Source of the DNA: Chryseobacterium oncorhynchi | Lineage (GTDB): Bacteria; Bacteroidota; Bacteroidia; Flavobacteriales; Weeksellaceae | Reading direction: 5' to 3' | Assembly (NCBI RefSeq): GCF_002899895.1 | Contig: NZ_PPEI02000001.1 | Location: forward strand, 310,001 to 374,000 | Length of the DNA stretch: 64,000 nucleotides | In this document: positions 44,081-52,490 of the stretch, one piece after another | Position numbering within the stretch: the stretch's first letter is position 1 | Layout of the letters: each line of letters begins with the position of its first letter | The notes under the pieces: model-generated | The model's database searches: none | Seen by the model: the letters and a program-made list of their open reading frames with translations, nothing else | Told to the model about the DNA's origin: nothing | Translations under genes and position numbers: made by a program

Positions 44081-44914
44081 ATGAAAGATATTCGAATTGC
44101 CTTGCTGGACATGAACAACAATCATGTAAATCAAGGCTTTAGAAACATTAAAGAAATTTCCGAAGCGTTTCAGCAGAATTCTGAAGAAAATGTAATCATC
44201 AAGACATTTGATGTGAGATTTAAAGACGAAATGCCTGAGATTGGAGACTTTGATATTTTTATTTCTTCAGGCGGGCCAGGAACCCCACACCGAGAAGGTT
44301 TTGAGTGGGAAGAAAGGTTTGCTAATTTTTTAGACACCGTTTTTGAACATAATAAATACAACGAAGATAAAAAATATCTTTTCCTGATTTGTCATTCATT
44401 CCAACTGGCAAGCATTCATTGGAAGCTGGGAAATATCTGCAAAAGAAAATCTTATTCCTTTGGAGTAATGCCTGTTCACAAAACCAGAGAAGGCAGAGAT
44501 GAGTTTTTGTTTAAAAATCTACCGGATCCTTTTTATGCAGTAGATTCCAGAGCATATCAATTCATTGAACCAGATCACGAACGTTTTGAAGAATTGGGAA
44601 TGACGGTTATGGCCATTGAAAAATTCCGTCCTCATATCAATTTGGAGAGAGCGGTAATGGCTGTTCGCTTTTCAGACGAGATATTTGGAACTCAGTTTCA
44701 TCCAGAAGCAAGCCCAGAGGGATTGATTGAAAACCTGAAAGATGATAAGAACAGAGAAGCCATGATTGAAAATTTCGGAATGGAAAAATATCTTGAAACT
44801 ATGGACAGAATAGATGATGAAGATAAAATCATCCTTACCAGAAACCAAATTCTTCCAAGATTTCTTCAGTTCGCAAAAAAAAACATTTTGAAAGAAGTTG
44901 AATCTTTAGCTTAA
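44081..44914 (+). CDS. Class I glutamine amidotransferase-like protein
   Basis: A 277-residue protein with a GATase1 fold. The catalytic candidates are Cys104 in FLICHSFQLA and His207/Glu209 in TQFHPEAS. SSGGPGTPHREG (about 62-73) forms the oxyanion loop. The nucleophile elbow lacks the usual glycines (normally G-x-C-x-G), so activity may differ from classic glutamine hydrolysis; hydrolysis of a gamma-glutamyl amide, as in PuuD-like enzymes, is possible. About 60 residues after the triad form a helical C-terminal extension. A strong terminator follows, so this gene ends the transcription unit. Confidence 0.82.
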   Translation: MKDIRIALLDMNNNHVNQGFRNIKEISEAFQQNSEENVIIKTFDVRFKDEMPEIGDFDIFISSGGPGTPHREGFEWEERFANFLDTVFEHNKYNEDKKYLFLICHSFQLASIHWKLGNICKRKSYSFGVMPVHKTREGRDEFLFKNLPDPFYAVDSRAYQFIEPDHERFEELGMTVMAIEKFRPHINLERAVMAVRFSDEIFGTQFHPEASPEGLIENLKDDKNREAMIENFGMEKYLETMDRIDDEDKIILTRNQILPRFLQFAKKNILKEVESLA

Positions 44915-44959
44915 AAGCTATTTGATATCAAGTTTATACTAAATAGTTACAAAATATTA

Positions 44960-44988
44960 AATCGAACATTTTTGTTCGATTTTTTTTA
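44960..44988 (+). terminator. Terminator after the amidotransferase-like gene
   Basis: Perfect 9-base stem AATCGAACA / TGTTCGATT with a TTTT loop followed by a run of T. It splits the ligase cluster into two transcription units. Confidence 0.9.
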
Positions 44989-45006
44989 ACATCACAAAAG
45001 AAAAAT

Positions 45007-46191
45007 ATGATCCCAAAATATAGAAAACAATTTAACCAAGAGTTTTCAGGAGAAAAATACAAGCAACTCAAGGATATTTTAAAACAAAAAAGCGGTTTAG
45101 AGCCGGGCTTTAGAACTTCAGAAAGTCCCATTTTTCTTACTAAGGAATTTGAGGGTAAATTACTGGATGCTAGTGAAAGTATTATTAGCCAAATTAAGGC
45201 TCTTCCATCTGAAACTCTTCAAAAAGCAATTCCAGAAAACTGCAGGGTTCCTAATGATACCAACCAGCCTCATTTTTTTACTATTGATTTTGGTATCTGC
45301 AAAGGTGAAAATGGAGAAATAGAACCACAGCTGATAGAACTCCAAGCATTTCCGTCATTATATGCCTTTCAAAAAACCTTTGAAGACACGTTTTGTGAGG
45401 TCTACCCATTTCTTGCAGACATCCGAAATACAATGTCTCAAAGCACCTTTCAACAGCATTTAAAAGAATTAATTGTTGGTAACGAAAGTCCTGAACATGT
45501 AATTCTCCTTGAAATTTTCCCTGAAAGACAGAAAACGGCAATTGATTTTGCTTTGACAGAAAAATTGTTGGGAATAAAAACAGTTTGCCTGACAAAAGTA
45601 AAAAAAGAGGGTAAAAAACTGTACTATGAAAACAATGGACAACTGACCGAGATCAAAAGAATATACAATCGAGTAATATTTGATGAACTGGACAGAATTC
45701 CTGATCTTGTTACCGAATTTGATTTTCGTGAAGAGGTTGATGTAAAATGGATTACCCATCCAAACTGGTTTTTTAAAATCTCAAAGTTCCTTTTACCTTT
45801 ATTACAACATCAATTTGTTCCGAAAAGCTATTTTCTGCATGAGTTTCCTGAAGCAGAGAACCTTAACGATTTTGTATTGAAACCATTATTTTCATTTGCA
45901 GGAAGCGGCGTTAATCTAAATCCAACCAAGGAAATCACAGAGGCCATTGAAGATAAAGAAAACTATATTTTGCAAAGAAAAGTAACTTACGAACCTATTT
46001 TTGAAGATATTAATGGAGAGTTTTCAAAAGCAGAAATTCGATTATTGTATATCTGGAAAGAAAACGATGAACGCCCTATTCTATTGGAAAATCTGGGAAG
46101 AATGACAAAAGCAGCAATGGTAAATGTGGACTTCAATAAGAAAGATGCGATCTGGATTGGAAGTTCCAATGCCTTTTTTGCAGAAAGTTAA
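45007..46191 (+). CDS. ATP-grasp-like protein 3 of unknown substrate
   Basis: A 394-residue soluble protein. The C-terminal part looks like an ATP-grasp fold: NDFVLKPLFSFAGSGVNLNP (about 294-313) is the ATP-binding strand with Lys, and AEIRLLYIW (about 343) and LLENLGRMTKAAMVN (about 359) stand where the metal-binding strands should be. The first half (HFFTIDFGICKGENGEIEPQ, then LIELQAFPS) resembles the pre-ATP-grasp part of glutathionylspermidine synthase-like ligases, where a Glu in LIELQ may bind metal. Family assignment is uncertain. It would be a third peptide- or amide-forming enzyme in this cluster. Confidence 0.65.
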   Translation: MIPKYRKQFNQEFSGEKYKQLKDILKQKSGLEPGFRTSESPIFLTKEFEGKLLDASESIISQIKALPSETLQKAIPENCRVPNDTNQPHFFTIDFGICKGENGEIEPQLIELQAFPSLYAFQKTFEDTFCEVYPFLADIRNTMSQSTFQQHLKELIVGNESPEHVILLEIFPERQKTAIDFALTEKLLGIKTVCLTKVKKEGKKLYYENNGQLTEIKRIYNRVIFDELDRIPDLVTEFDFREEVDVKWITHPNWFFKISKFLLPLLQHQFVPKSYFLHEFPEAENLNDFVLKPLFSFAGSGVNLNPTKEITEAIEDKENYILQRKVTYEPIFEDINGEFSKAEIRLLYIWKENDERPILLENLGRMTKAAMVNVDFNKKDAIWIGSSNAFFAES

Positions 46192-46272
46192 TCTATAAAA
46201 AAAGCGATCATGATATAAAAATATGATCAAAATTGACAAAAAAATGGATGAATCTGAAACAATTTGAATACA

Positions 46273-46764
46273 ATGTCCATAAAAACCATTGAAGGAATAG
46301 TATTTCAACCGCTTGGGCTGGAATATTCTAATGCTGAAGAAGAACAGGAATCTGGAGTGTATTCAGGTTTTAATTTCACATTAAATCATCTTAAAATAAA
46401 ATTTCGGATCTCAAAAATAACCCCTACCAAAATAGGGCAGTTTGTAACCATCTGGAAACGGAACGAAAAAGGAGAAACTACTCCTTTTGAAGCCAGTGAT
46501 CCTATTGATTTTTATCTCATAGCTTCTTTTAAGGATGATTTTTCCGGAATATTTATTTTCCCGAAAAACATATTGTTGGAAAAAGGTATTTTATCAGACG
46601 GAAAAAAGATAGGCAAGAGAGGAATAAGGGTTTATCCAAGCTGGGATGAACCTCAAAGTAAACAGGCTCAAAAAACACAGGAATGGCAAATCAAATATTT
46701 TCTGGAGCTTTCACAGGAGAATGATAAGATGCGACAACAAGCTAAACTTCTGTTCAAAATATAA
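46273..46764 (+). CDS. MepB-family protein
   Basis: A 163-residue soluble protein resembling the MepB family (named from the mepRAB operon of Staphylococcus aureus), whose function is not known. Family features are the central YSGFNFTLNHLKIKFRISKITPTKIGQFVTIW block (about residues 30-61) and GKRGIRVYPSWDEP (about 115). ATG 46273 is preferred over an in-frame TTG three codons upstream. It follows the ATP-grasp-like gene by 81 bases and is followed by a terminator. Confidence 0.8.
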   Translation: MSIKTIEGIVFQPLGLEYSNAEEEQESGVYSGFNFTLNHLKIKFRISKITPTKIGQFVTIWKRNEKGETTPFEASDPIDFYLIASFKDDFSGIFIFPKNILLEKGILSDGKKIGKRGIRVYPSWDEPQSKQAQKTQEWQIKYFLELSQENDKMRQQAKLLFKI

Positions 46765-46798
46765 AAAAATAGGGATCTAAAATAATTTTACCCAAACA

Positions 46799-46834
46799 AA
46801 AAAACGGCCGTACATTCTAGTACAGCCGTTTTTT
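46799..46834. terminator. Bidirectional terminator
   Basis: Stem AAAAACGGC-CGTAC / GTAC-A-GCCGTTTTT with one bulged base pair and a 6-base loop, and T-runs on both strands. It lies between the MepB-family gene and the convergent cphA. Confidence 0.88.
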
Positions 46835-46853
46835 ATTTCAATTTTTTAGATTT

Positions 46854-49484
46854 TTAAAGATTTTTGTTGTCTTCCAACAATTCTCTGGCCTGATATTCCT
46901 GTACCAGGTCAATTGCATTAGAAATAACATCACTTAAAGCAGTGATAAAAGTTCCTTCCTCTGCCATTCCCATGGCATGTTTTAAAGCTTCAATTTCTTT
47001 AGGAATAATCTCATAGCTCACATCTTTACCAGCTTCATTAATCCCATCTATAATCAATCCATTGATTTCTTCCTCTGTTCTTCCACGAAGGTGTTTTTCA
47101 TTTCGGATGATAATATAATCGAACATTCTGCCGGCAATTTTTCCACATTCTTTAATATCACTATCACGTCTGTCTCCAACGCCGGAAATAATACCTATTT
47201 TCTTTGTAGATTCAACGTTTTTAAGATAATCTTCAATAGCTTCATAACCTGAAGGATTATGAGCAAAATCAATCAGCACTTTAAAGTTTTTGAATTTAAA
47301 AACATTTAATCTTCCCGGAGTAAGCTGTGCACTTGGGATAAAGGTTCTCAATGAATTGGAAATATCCTCGATACCAAATCCCTGAAGATAACTTGCCAAA
47401 CTGGCAGCCAGTACATTTTCGATCATAAATCGGGCTTTTCCTTCCATTGTAATTGGGAAATCTTTTGCCTTACCAATCCTGATCTTCCAGTCTCCTTTTT
47501 TAATGGTTACAAATCCCTCTTCGTAAACGCAAGTTATTCTTCCTTCCTTAGCAAATTTTACAATATGAGGATTATTTTCATCCATGCTGAAGATCGCAAC
47601 ATTACAATCAAGATCATTCACAATCTTCATAGAATATTCATTGTCTGCATTCAATACGCTCCAACCGGTTTTCTTTACACTGTCCAGTACTACTCTCTTT
47701 ACCTTGGCAAGGTCTTTTAAACTGTGAATATCATTCATACCCAAATGGTCTTCCTCAATATTCGTCAGTACCCCGATATCACATTGTGAAAACCCTAATC
47801 CGGAACGTAGAATTCCTCCTCTTGCGGTTTCAAGAACAGCAAATTCCACAGTAGGATCCTTTAAAATAAATTCTGCTGAAATGGGTCCGGTAGTATCTCC
47901 TTTTGACAGCATGGTATTTTGGATGTAAATTCCGTCCGAAGTTGTAAATCCTACCCTATACCCGTTACTCTTTACAATATGTGAAATAAGCCTTGTTGTT
48001 GTTGTCTTTCCATTGGTACCCGTTACTGCAATGATTGGAATTGTAAATGGCTTCCCTTGCGGATAAAGCATATCTACAACCGGAGCGGCAACGTTTCTCG
48101 GCAGTCCCTCGCTTGGCGCCAGGTGCATTCTGAATCCCGGTGCTGCATTCACTTCTATAATCGCCCCACCACTTTCCTTTAAAGGCTGGGTAAGGTTTTC
48201 TGCCATAATATCAATACCACAAACGTCCAATCCAATAATCTTGGAAATTCTTTCTGCCATCGTAATATTCTCAGGATGTACCATATCGGTAACATCAATT
48301 GATGTACCTCCTGTCGAAAGATTAGCCGTAGATTTCAAATAAACTACTTCTCCTCTCTGCGGAATCGTTTCTAGGGTATATTGAAGTTTTTCAAGTAATT
48401 CCAAAGTATCTTTATCTACCTCAATCTCGGTAAGAACATTTTCATGCCCATATCCACGTCTTGGATCTTTATTTTCTTTTTCAATAAGCTCCTGAATATT
48501 ATGATCTCCATCGCCCACAATATGAGCAGGAACCCTTCTTGCCGCAGCAACCATTTTATTATCAATGACCAGTACCCTGAAATCATATCCGGTAATATAT
48601 TTTTCAACAATTACCTTTCTGGAATATTTTTGAGCGTGCTCCAATCCTATTTTAGCTGAATCCCAATCGTTGACATTAATGGACGAACCTTTTCCGTGAT
48701 TTCCGTCCAAAGGCTTTAAAACAATCGGATATCCAATTTTTTTGATAACATTTGTCAAATCATCCTCATCCACCACCAGATCTCCGATAGGAACCGGAAT
48801 GGCTGCATCATGAAGCATTCTTTTGGTTAATTCTTTATTGCAGGCGATATCTACAGCAATGGAACTAGTTTTTCCGGTAATGGTAGCCTGAAAGCGTTGT
48901 TGGTTTACCCCATATCCTAGTTGTACCAGAGAATTTGTCCCCAATCGGATCCATGGTATTTTTCGGGATACTGCTTCTTCTACAATACTTCCGGTAGATG
49001 GCCCTAAGCGAACACGTTCCCTTATTTCCTTTAATTTGTGAATACAGGCATTCACATCATAATCCATCCCGTCAATTAATGATTGTGCCATCTTTACTGA
49101 TTCTTCGGCAGCATAAATTCCCACATTTTCTTCAAGATAATTGAACACTACATTATACACTCCCGGAGTTTTTGTTTCCCGGGTTCTTCCAAAGCCAACA
49201 TCCATTCCTGCAAGGGTCTGTATTTCCAGAGCAATATGCTCAATGACATGCCCCATCCAGGTTCCTGTTTCCACTCTATGGAAAAAACCACCTTCCACTC
49301 CTTCTGAACACCTATGGGTGATCAATGATGGGAGTAATTTTTCAATTCTCTCCCTGAATCCTTCTATTTTATTGGTAGGATAATTCTCCATTTCCTCAAG
49401 GTCTAACCTCATCTGTATCAGCTTCTTTCTTCTGATACTCCAGATATTAGGACCACGTAGTGCCTGAATCTTTTCGATTTTCAT
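46854..49484 (-). CDS. cphA: Cyanophycin synthetase
   Basis: Polymerises aspartate and arginine into cyanophycin, a nitrogen storage polymer, using two ATP-driven active sites. The 876 residues match CphA1. The N-terminal domain covers about 1-160. The ATP-grasp domain (about 215-475) adds Asp to the backbone: VLKPLDGNHGKGSSINV at 255-271 and AIIEVNAAPGFRMHL at 441-455. The Mur ligase-like domain (about 480-870) attaches Arg: GTNGKTTTT at 489-497, DFAHNPSGYEA and GVGDRRDSD. It is divergent from cyanophycinase with a 198-base gap. No promoter box was identified for it. Confidence 0.95.
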   Translation of the reverse strand: MKIEKIQALRGPNIWSIRRKKLIQMRLDLEEMENYPTNKIEGFRERIEKLLPSLITHRCSEGVEGGFFHRVETGTWMGHVIEHIALEIQTLAGMDVGFGRTRETKTPGVYNVVFNYLEENVGIYAAEESVKMAQSLIDGMDYDVNACIHKLKEIRERVRLGPSTGSIVEEAVSRKIPWIRLGTNSLVQLGYGVNQQRFQATITGKTSSIAVDIACNKELTKRMLHDAAIPVPIGDLVVDEDDLTNVIKKIGYPIVLKPLDGNHGKGSSINVNDWDSAKIGLEHAQKYSRKVIVEKYITGYDFRVLVIDNKMVAAARRVPAHIVGDGDHNIQELIEKENKDPRRGYGHENVLTEIEVDKDTLELLEKLQYTLETIPQRGEVVYLKSTANLSTGGTSIDVTDMVHPENITMAERISKIIGLDVCGIDIMAENLTQPLKESGGAIIEVNAAPGFRMHLAPSEGLPRNVAAPVVDMLYPQGKPFTIPIIAVTGTNGKTTTTRLISHIVKSNGYRVGFTTSDGIYIQNTMLSKGDTTGPISAEFILKDPTVEFAVLETARGGILRSGLGFSQCDIGVLTNIEEDHLGMNDIHSLKDLAKVKRVVLDSVKKTGWSVLNADNEYSMKIVNDLDCNVAIFSMDENNPHIVKFAKEGRITCVYEEGFVTIKKGDWKIRIGKAKDFPITMEGKARFMIENVLAASLASYLQGFGIEDISNSLRTFIPSAQLTPGRLNVFKFKNFKVLIDFAHNPSGYEAIEDYLKNVESTKKIGIISGVGDRRDSDIKECGKIAGRMFDYIIIRNEKHLRGRTEEEINGLIIDGINEAGKDVSYEIIPKEIEALKHAMGMAEEGTFITALSDVISNAIDLVQEYQARELLEDNKNL

Positions 49485-49670
49485 AGTCTATTGGCATTTT
49501 ATCAGTTAATAATAACTCTTTTCAAAATCAAATATAATATAAAACCCTAAACAAAACTACAGTAGGTTTGAAGATTTACTAAAAAAGAATTAAATTCAAT
49601 TAACATTTCTAAAACATTAAAAATCAACTAAAGATGGCACGAATTTCGCCAAAGAATGTTAATTATTTTT

Positions 49671-49678
49671 TATTTTTG
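49671..49678 (+). promoter_or_regulatory. -7 promoter box of the cyanophycinase gene
   Basis: TATTTTTG fits TAnnTTTG and lies only 4 bases before the ATG at 49683. This rules out the in-frame ATG at 49656 as start and suggests a nearly leaderless mRNA. Confidence 0.6.
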
Positions 49679-49682
49679 TACC

Positions 49683-50573
49683 ATGATGAAACCTGTTGGA
49701 AAATTAATAGTGATCGGAGGAGCTGTAAACAAGGGAAGTTTTTCAGAAACCGATTATGATCAGAATATCGAAAAGAATCTTAACTTTTTTGAGCGTGGGA
49801 TCCTACGAAAGATTATCAACGAATCAAAACACAAAGAAGATTCTGTCATTGAAGTTGTAACAACGGCCTCTCAAATTCCTCAGATTGTAGGCTCTGAATA
49901 TAAAAAAGCATTTGAATTTCTGGGTGCTAAAAATGTAAATGTTCTCGACATTCATAATCGTGAAGAAGCCAATTCTGATGCTATGGTAGCAAGGGCTAAT
50001 GCGGCTGATGTGATGATGTTCACCGGAGGAGATCAGTTGAGACTAACTTCTATTTTGGGTGGAACAAGATTTCACGATACCATTTTATTAAAATATCAGG
50101 AACAGGACTTTATCTACTCAGGAACCTCTGCAGGTGCCGCCGCTGCCTCTGAAAACATGATTTATCAAGGAAGCAGTTCTGAAGCACTTCTAAAGGGAGA
50201 AATCAAAACTACACAAGGATTAGGTTTAATCGACAATGTGATCATTGACACCCACTTTGTACAAAGAGGCAGAATCGGACGTCTTTTTCAGGCAGTGGTT
50301 AATAATCCAAGAACACTAGGAATCGGACTTGGGGAAGATACAGGACTTTTTATCCATAATGATGTGATGACTGCTGTAGGTTCGGGCCTTGTTATTCTAG
50401 TAGACGGAAGATTTATAAAAGATACCAACCTTACAAACATCAACCTGGGAGAACCTATTTCCATTGATAATTTGACAGTTCATGTAATGTCTATGAATGA
50501 TCATTATGATCTTACAACAAAGGCACTTACTATTGAGAACTCTCAATTTAATCCAATTCCTCAGGATAAATAG
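49683..50573 (+). CDS. cphB: Cyanophycinase
   Basis: A serine peptidase of family S51 that cuts cyanophycin into beta-Asp-Arg dipeptides. From ATG 49683 (or the next codon, also ATG) it has about 296 residues, the size of intracellular CphB, and has no signal peptide. The nucleophile Ser is in YSGTSAGAAAASENM, with a TGGDQLRLTSIL block upstream and DTHFVQRGRIGRLFQAV downstream, all family signatures. It is divergent from cphA, and the isoaspartyl peptidase follows it on the same strand, so breakdown enzymes are grouped apart from synthesis. Confidence 0.94.
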   Translation: MMKPVGKLIVIGGAVNKGSFSETDYDQNIEKNLNFFERGILRKIINESKHKEDSVIEVVTTASQIPQIVGSEYKKAFEFLGAKNVNVLDIHNREEANSDAMVARANAADVMMFTGGDQLRLTSILGGTRFHDTILLKYQEQDFIYSGTSAGAAAASENMIYQGSSSEALLKGEIKTTQGLGLIDNVIIDTHFVQRGRIGRLFQAVVNNPRTLGIGLGEDTGLFIHNDVMTAVGSGLVILVDGRFIKDTNLTNINLGEPISIDNLTVHVMSMNDHYDLTTKALTIENSQFNPIPQDK

Positions 50574-50586
50574 TTAAAAATAGTAT

Positions 50587-50613
50587 AAAAACGGAGCTTC
50601 GGTTCCGTTTTTT
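50587..50613 (+). terminator. UUCG-loop terminator after cphB
   Basis: Stem AAAACGGAGC / GTTCCGTTTT closed by the stable tetraloop TTCG and followed by six T. It separates cphB from the isoaspartyl peptidase gene. Confidence 0.88.
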
Positions 50614-50702
50614 GTTTAATATTACCTATTAAGAACTCATCTAAAATTTATTATTTATAAATTAACTTCGTCAAAATATTTATTAACTATCATTTATATT
50701 TT

Positions 50703-51545
50703 ATGAAAATCATCATCCACGGCGGTTTTTTTTCAGAGAGCGATCAAAGCCATGAGGTAAAAACAGCAAAACAAGATTCTTTAAAGCAAATAGCCCAAAA
50801 GGCTTTCGAATATCTTCAGACCCATACTGCTTTTGATGCAGTTGCTTATGCTGTTTCTCTATTGGAAGACGATCCTTTGTATAATGCAGGAATCGGTTCG
50901 CAAATTCAAAGTGACGGGGTAATCCGTATGAGTGCTGCTATTATGAATGGAGAAACCCAAAAGTTAAGCGGTGTCATTAATATTCAGGATGTAAAGAATC
51001 CTATTTTTGTCGCCAAGGACCTGATTGGGGAAGATGACAGGGTTTTAGGTGGACAAGGAGCAAAAAAATATGCTACAGAGCATGGATTTGAGAATTTTTC
51101 TACAGAAATACCCCAAAGAAGAAAAGAATATGAAGCTAAACTTAATAACGGCGGAAAAGGTACGGTAGGCTGTGTAGCCATTGATAAGGATGGAAAACTG
51201 GCTGTTGCTACTTCCACAGGCGGAAAAGGCTTTGAGATTCCGGGTAGGATCTCAGATTCTGCCACAGTGGCAGGAAATTACGCCAATGCTTTCTGCGCTG
51301 TAAGCTGTACAGGTGTGGGGGAAGATATTGTAAGCAATGCCACTGCCACAAAAATTGTGACAAGAGTTACAGACGGAATGAGCTTAGAAAGAGCTTTTGA
51401 TAAAACTTTTGAAGAACTTAAAACCATTGACGGATTTGCAGGTGCCATTGCTATTGATAAAGACGGCAATGTTTATCATCAGGATTCATACCCCACTATG
51501 GTTTTTGCTAGTTTTGATGGTGAAAATTTTGAGACCTTTTCTTAA
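50703..51545 (+). CDS. Isoaspartyl peptidase / plant-type asparaginase
   Basis: An Ntn-hydrolase that matures by self-cleavage and hydrolyses beta-aspartyl dipeptides or asparagine. The 280 residues start MKIIIHGGFFSE (family HGG). The autocleavage site is before the Thr in NGGKGTVGCVAID (about residue 157), and substrate-binding blocks STGGKGFEIPGRISDSA and GEDIVSNATA follow. Enzymes of this family can split the beta-Asp-Arg made by cyanophycinase, so its place beside cphB fits the last step of cyanophycin use. It is shorter than E. coli IaaA (about 320). Confidence 0.92.
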   Translation: MKIIIHGGFFSESDQSHEVKTAKQDSLKQIAQKAFEYLQTHTAFDAVAYAVSLLEDDPLYNAGIGSQIQSDGVIRMSAAIMNGETQKLSGVINIQDVKNPIFVAKDLIGEDDRVLGGQGAKKYATEHGFENFSTEIPQRRKEYEAKLNNGGKGTVGCVAIDKDGKLAVATSTGGKGFEIPGRISDSATVAGNYANAFCAVSCTGVGEDIVSNATATKIVTRVTDGMSLERAFDKTFEELKTIDGFAGAIAIDKDGNVYHQDSYPTMVFASFDGENFETFS

Positions 51546-51642
51546 TTTTAACATTTTTTTATCATTCTACTTAATTTTTTGGCACGTATTTTACATGTTT
51601 ATTAATAACAAATTTTAATATTAAATCTTAAAAATAGAAATC

Positions 51643-51879
51643 ATGGGAAACAAAACAAAAGGCGTATTAGCTTTACTTGGATTAGGTGCTTTAGCTTATT
51701 GGAAATATAAGAATTCAACTCCTGAAGATCAACAGGCTGTAAAGGATAAACTTAATACAGCAAAAGATAATCTTAACAAATGGGGGAATGACATTAAAAA
51801 TAAAGCCAATGACGTTGCTTCTCAAGTTCAAACTAAAGTAGATGAAGCTAAAACAAAGGCTGAAGATTCTTTAAACTAA
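51643..51879 (+). CDS. YtxH-like small membrane protein
   Basis: A 78-residue protein: a short hydrophobic helix (about 7-20, GVLALLGLGALAYW) followed by an amphipathic Lys/Asp/Ala/Asn-rich helix to the end (repeats such as KLNTAKDNLNKWGNDIKNK). This is the layout of YtxH and similar stress-linked proteins. No enzyme motif is present. It has its own terminator. Confidence 0.78.
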   Translation: MGNKTKGVLALLGLGALAYWKYKNSTPEDQQAVKDKLNTAKDNLNKWGNDIKNKANDVASQVQTKVDEAKTKAEDSLN

Positions 51880-51915
51880 AAACAGAAAGTAGTTTTTTTT
51901 AACATTCATATATAG

Positions 51916-51948
51916 AAAAAGTCATCGTAATTGTGCGATGACTTTTTT
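51916..51948 (+). terminator. Terminator after the YtxH-like gene
   Basis: Stem AAAAAGTCATCG / CGATGACTTTTT with an 8-base loop and a T-run, between convergent genes. Confidence 0.88.
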
Positions 51949-51975
51949 GATTTTAGGTTTCTAATACTCAAATTT

Positions 51976-52239
51976 TTATTTTCTTCTTAAAAGTAAATTC
52001 ATGAGTGGAAAAGCATCCAGAAAAGCAGTTCTTGAATCATCTTTTACTTTATCGCAATCTGACCATTCCAAATTTTCGTTAATACTTTTAATACATTTAT
52101 TACGACGTATATAGTAAACAGCAGAGTAATTGATTTGTTGATTTTCAGAATCTTCTTTATTGTGAATATTTATTTTTGCCTTAATCAGTTTTTTATTCTT
52201 ATAATAGAACTGATAGTCATGAATATAGTTAACCATCAT
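51976..52239 (-). CDS. Small hypothetical protein, possibly 5'-truncated
   Basis: An 87-residue Lys/Asn/Tyr-rich protein with no known motif. Upstream of its ATG the same frame stays open for about 25 codons and reads SVSLACNVRQTK, which looks like the end of a lipoprotein signal (lipobox SLAC) but has no start codon. So it may be the remainder of a lipoprotein gene, or simply start at the ATG pair. It lies 50 bases downstream of the small lipoprotein gene. Confidence 0.45.
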   Translation of the reverse strand: MMVNYIHDYQFYYKNKKLIKAKINIHNKEDSENQQINYSAVYYIRRNKCIKSINENLEWSDCDKVKDDSRTAFLDAFPLMNLLLRRK

Positions 52240-52289
52240 TTTATGTTCTATCTTTATATATTTTGTTTGTCGGACATTACAAGCTAAGC

Positions 52290-52490
52290 TTACGCTACTA
52301 CTGGAACATCATTTTTACCATCACTTATTCCTGTTACAATGGTTTCTTTTTGTAATTCTGTATCAGCATCCAGTAACTGGCATTGGTACTCCACTTCTTT
52401 TATATAGGCCTCATTTTTGGTTTGGCTTATACATGACGAAACTAGAATTACTGGTAAAAATAAAACATAAGGTTTCAAGAAATAACTCAT
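52290..52490 (-). CDS. Small lipoprotein
   Basis: A 66-residue protein with a lipoprotein signal (hydrophobic residues 8-19, lipobox VSSC with Cys20). The mature part of 46 residues is acidic and Gln-rich, with one further Cys. Its ATG overlaps the stop of the PH/SHOCT gene upstream (TAATG), so it is translationally coupled to it. Function unknown. Confidence 0.65.
   Translation of the reverse strand: MSYFLKPYVLFLPVILVSSCISQTKNEAYIKEVEYQCQLLDADTELQKETIVTGISDGKNDVPVVA

Noticed and set aside
49656-49682. Upstream in-frame ATG for cyanophycinase
   Set aside because: It lies upstream of the -7 promoter box at 49671-49678, and the family starts near MKPVGKLIVIGG.
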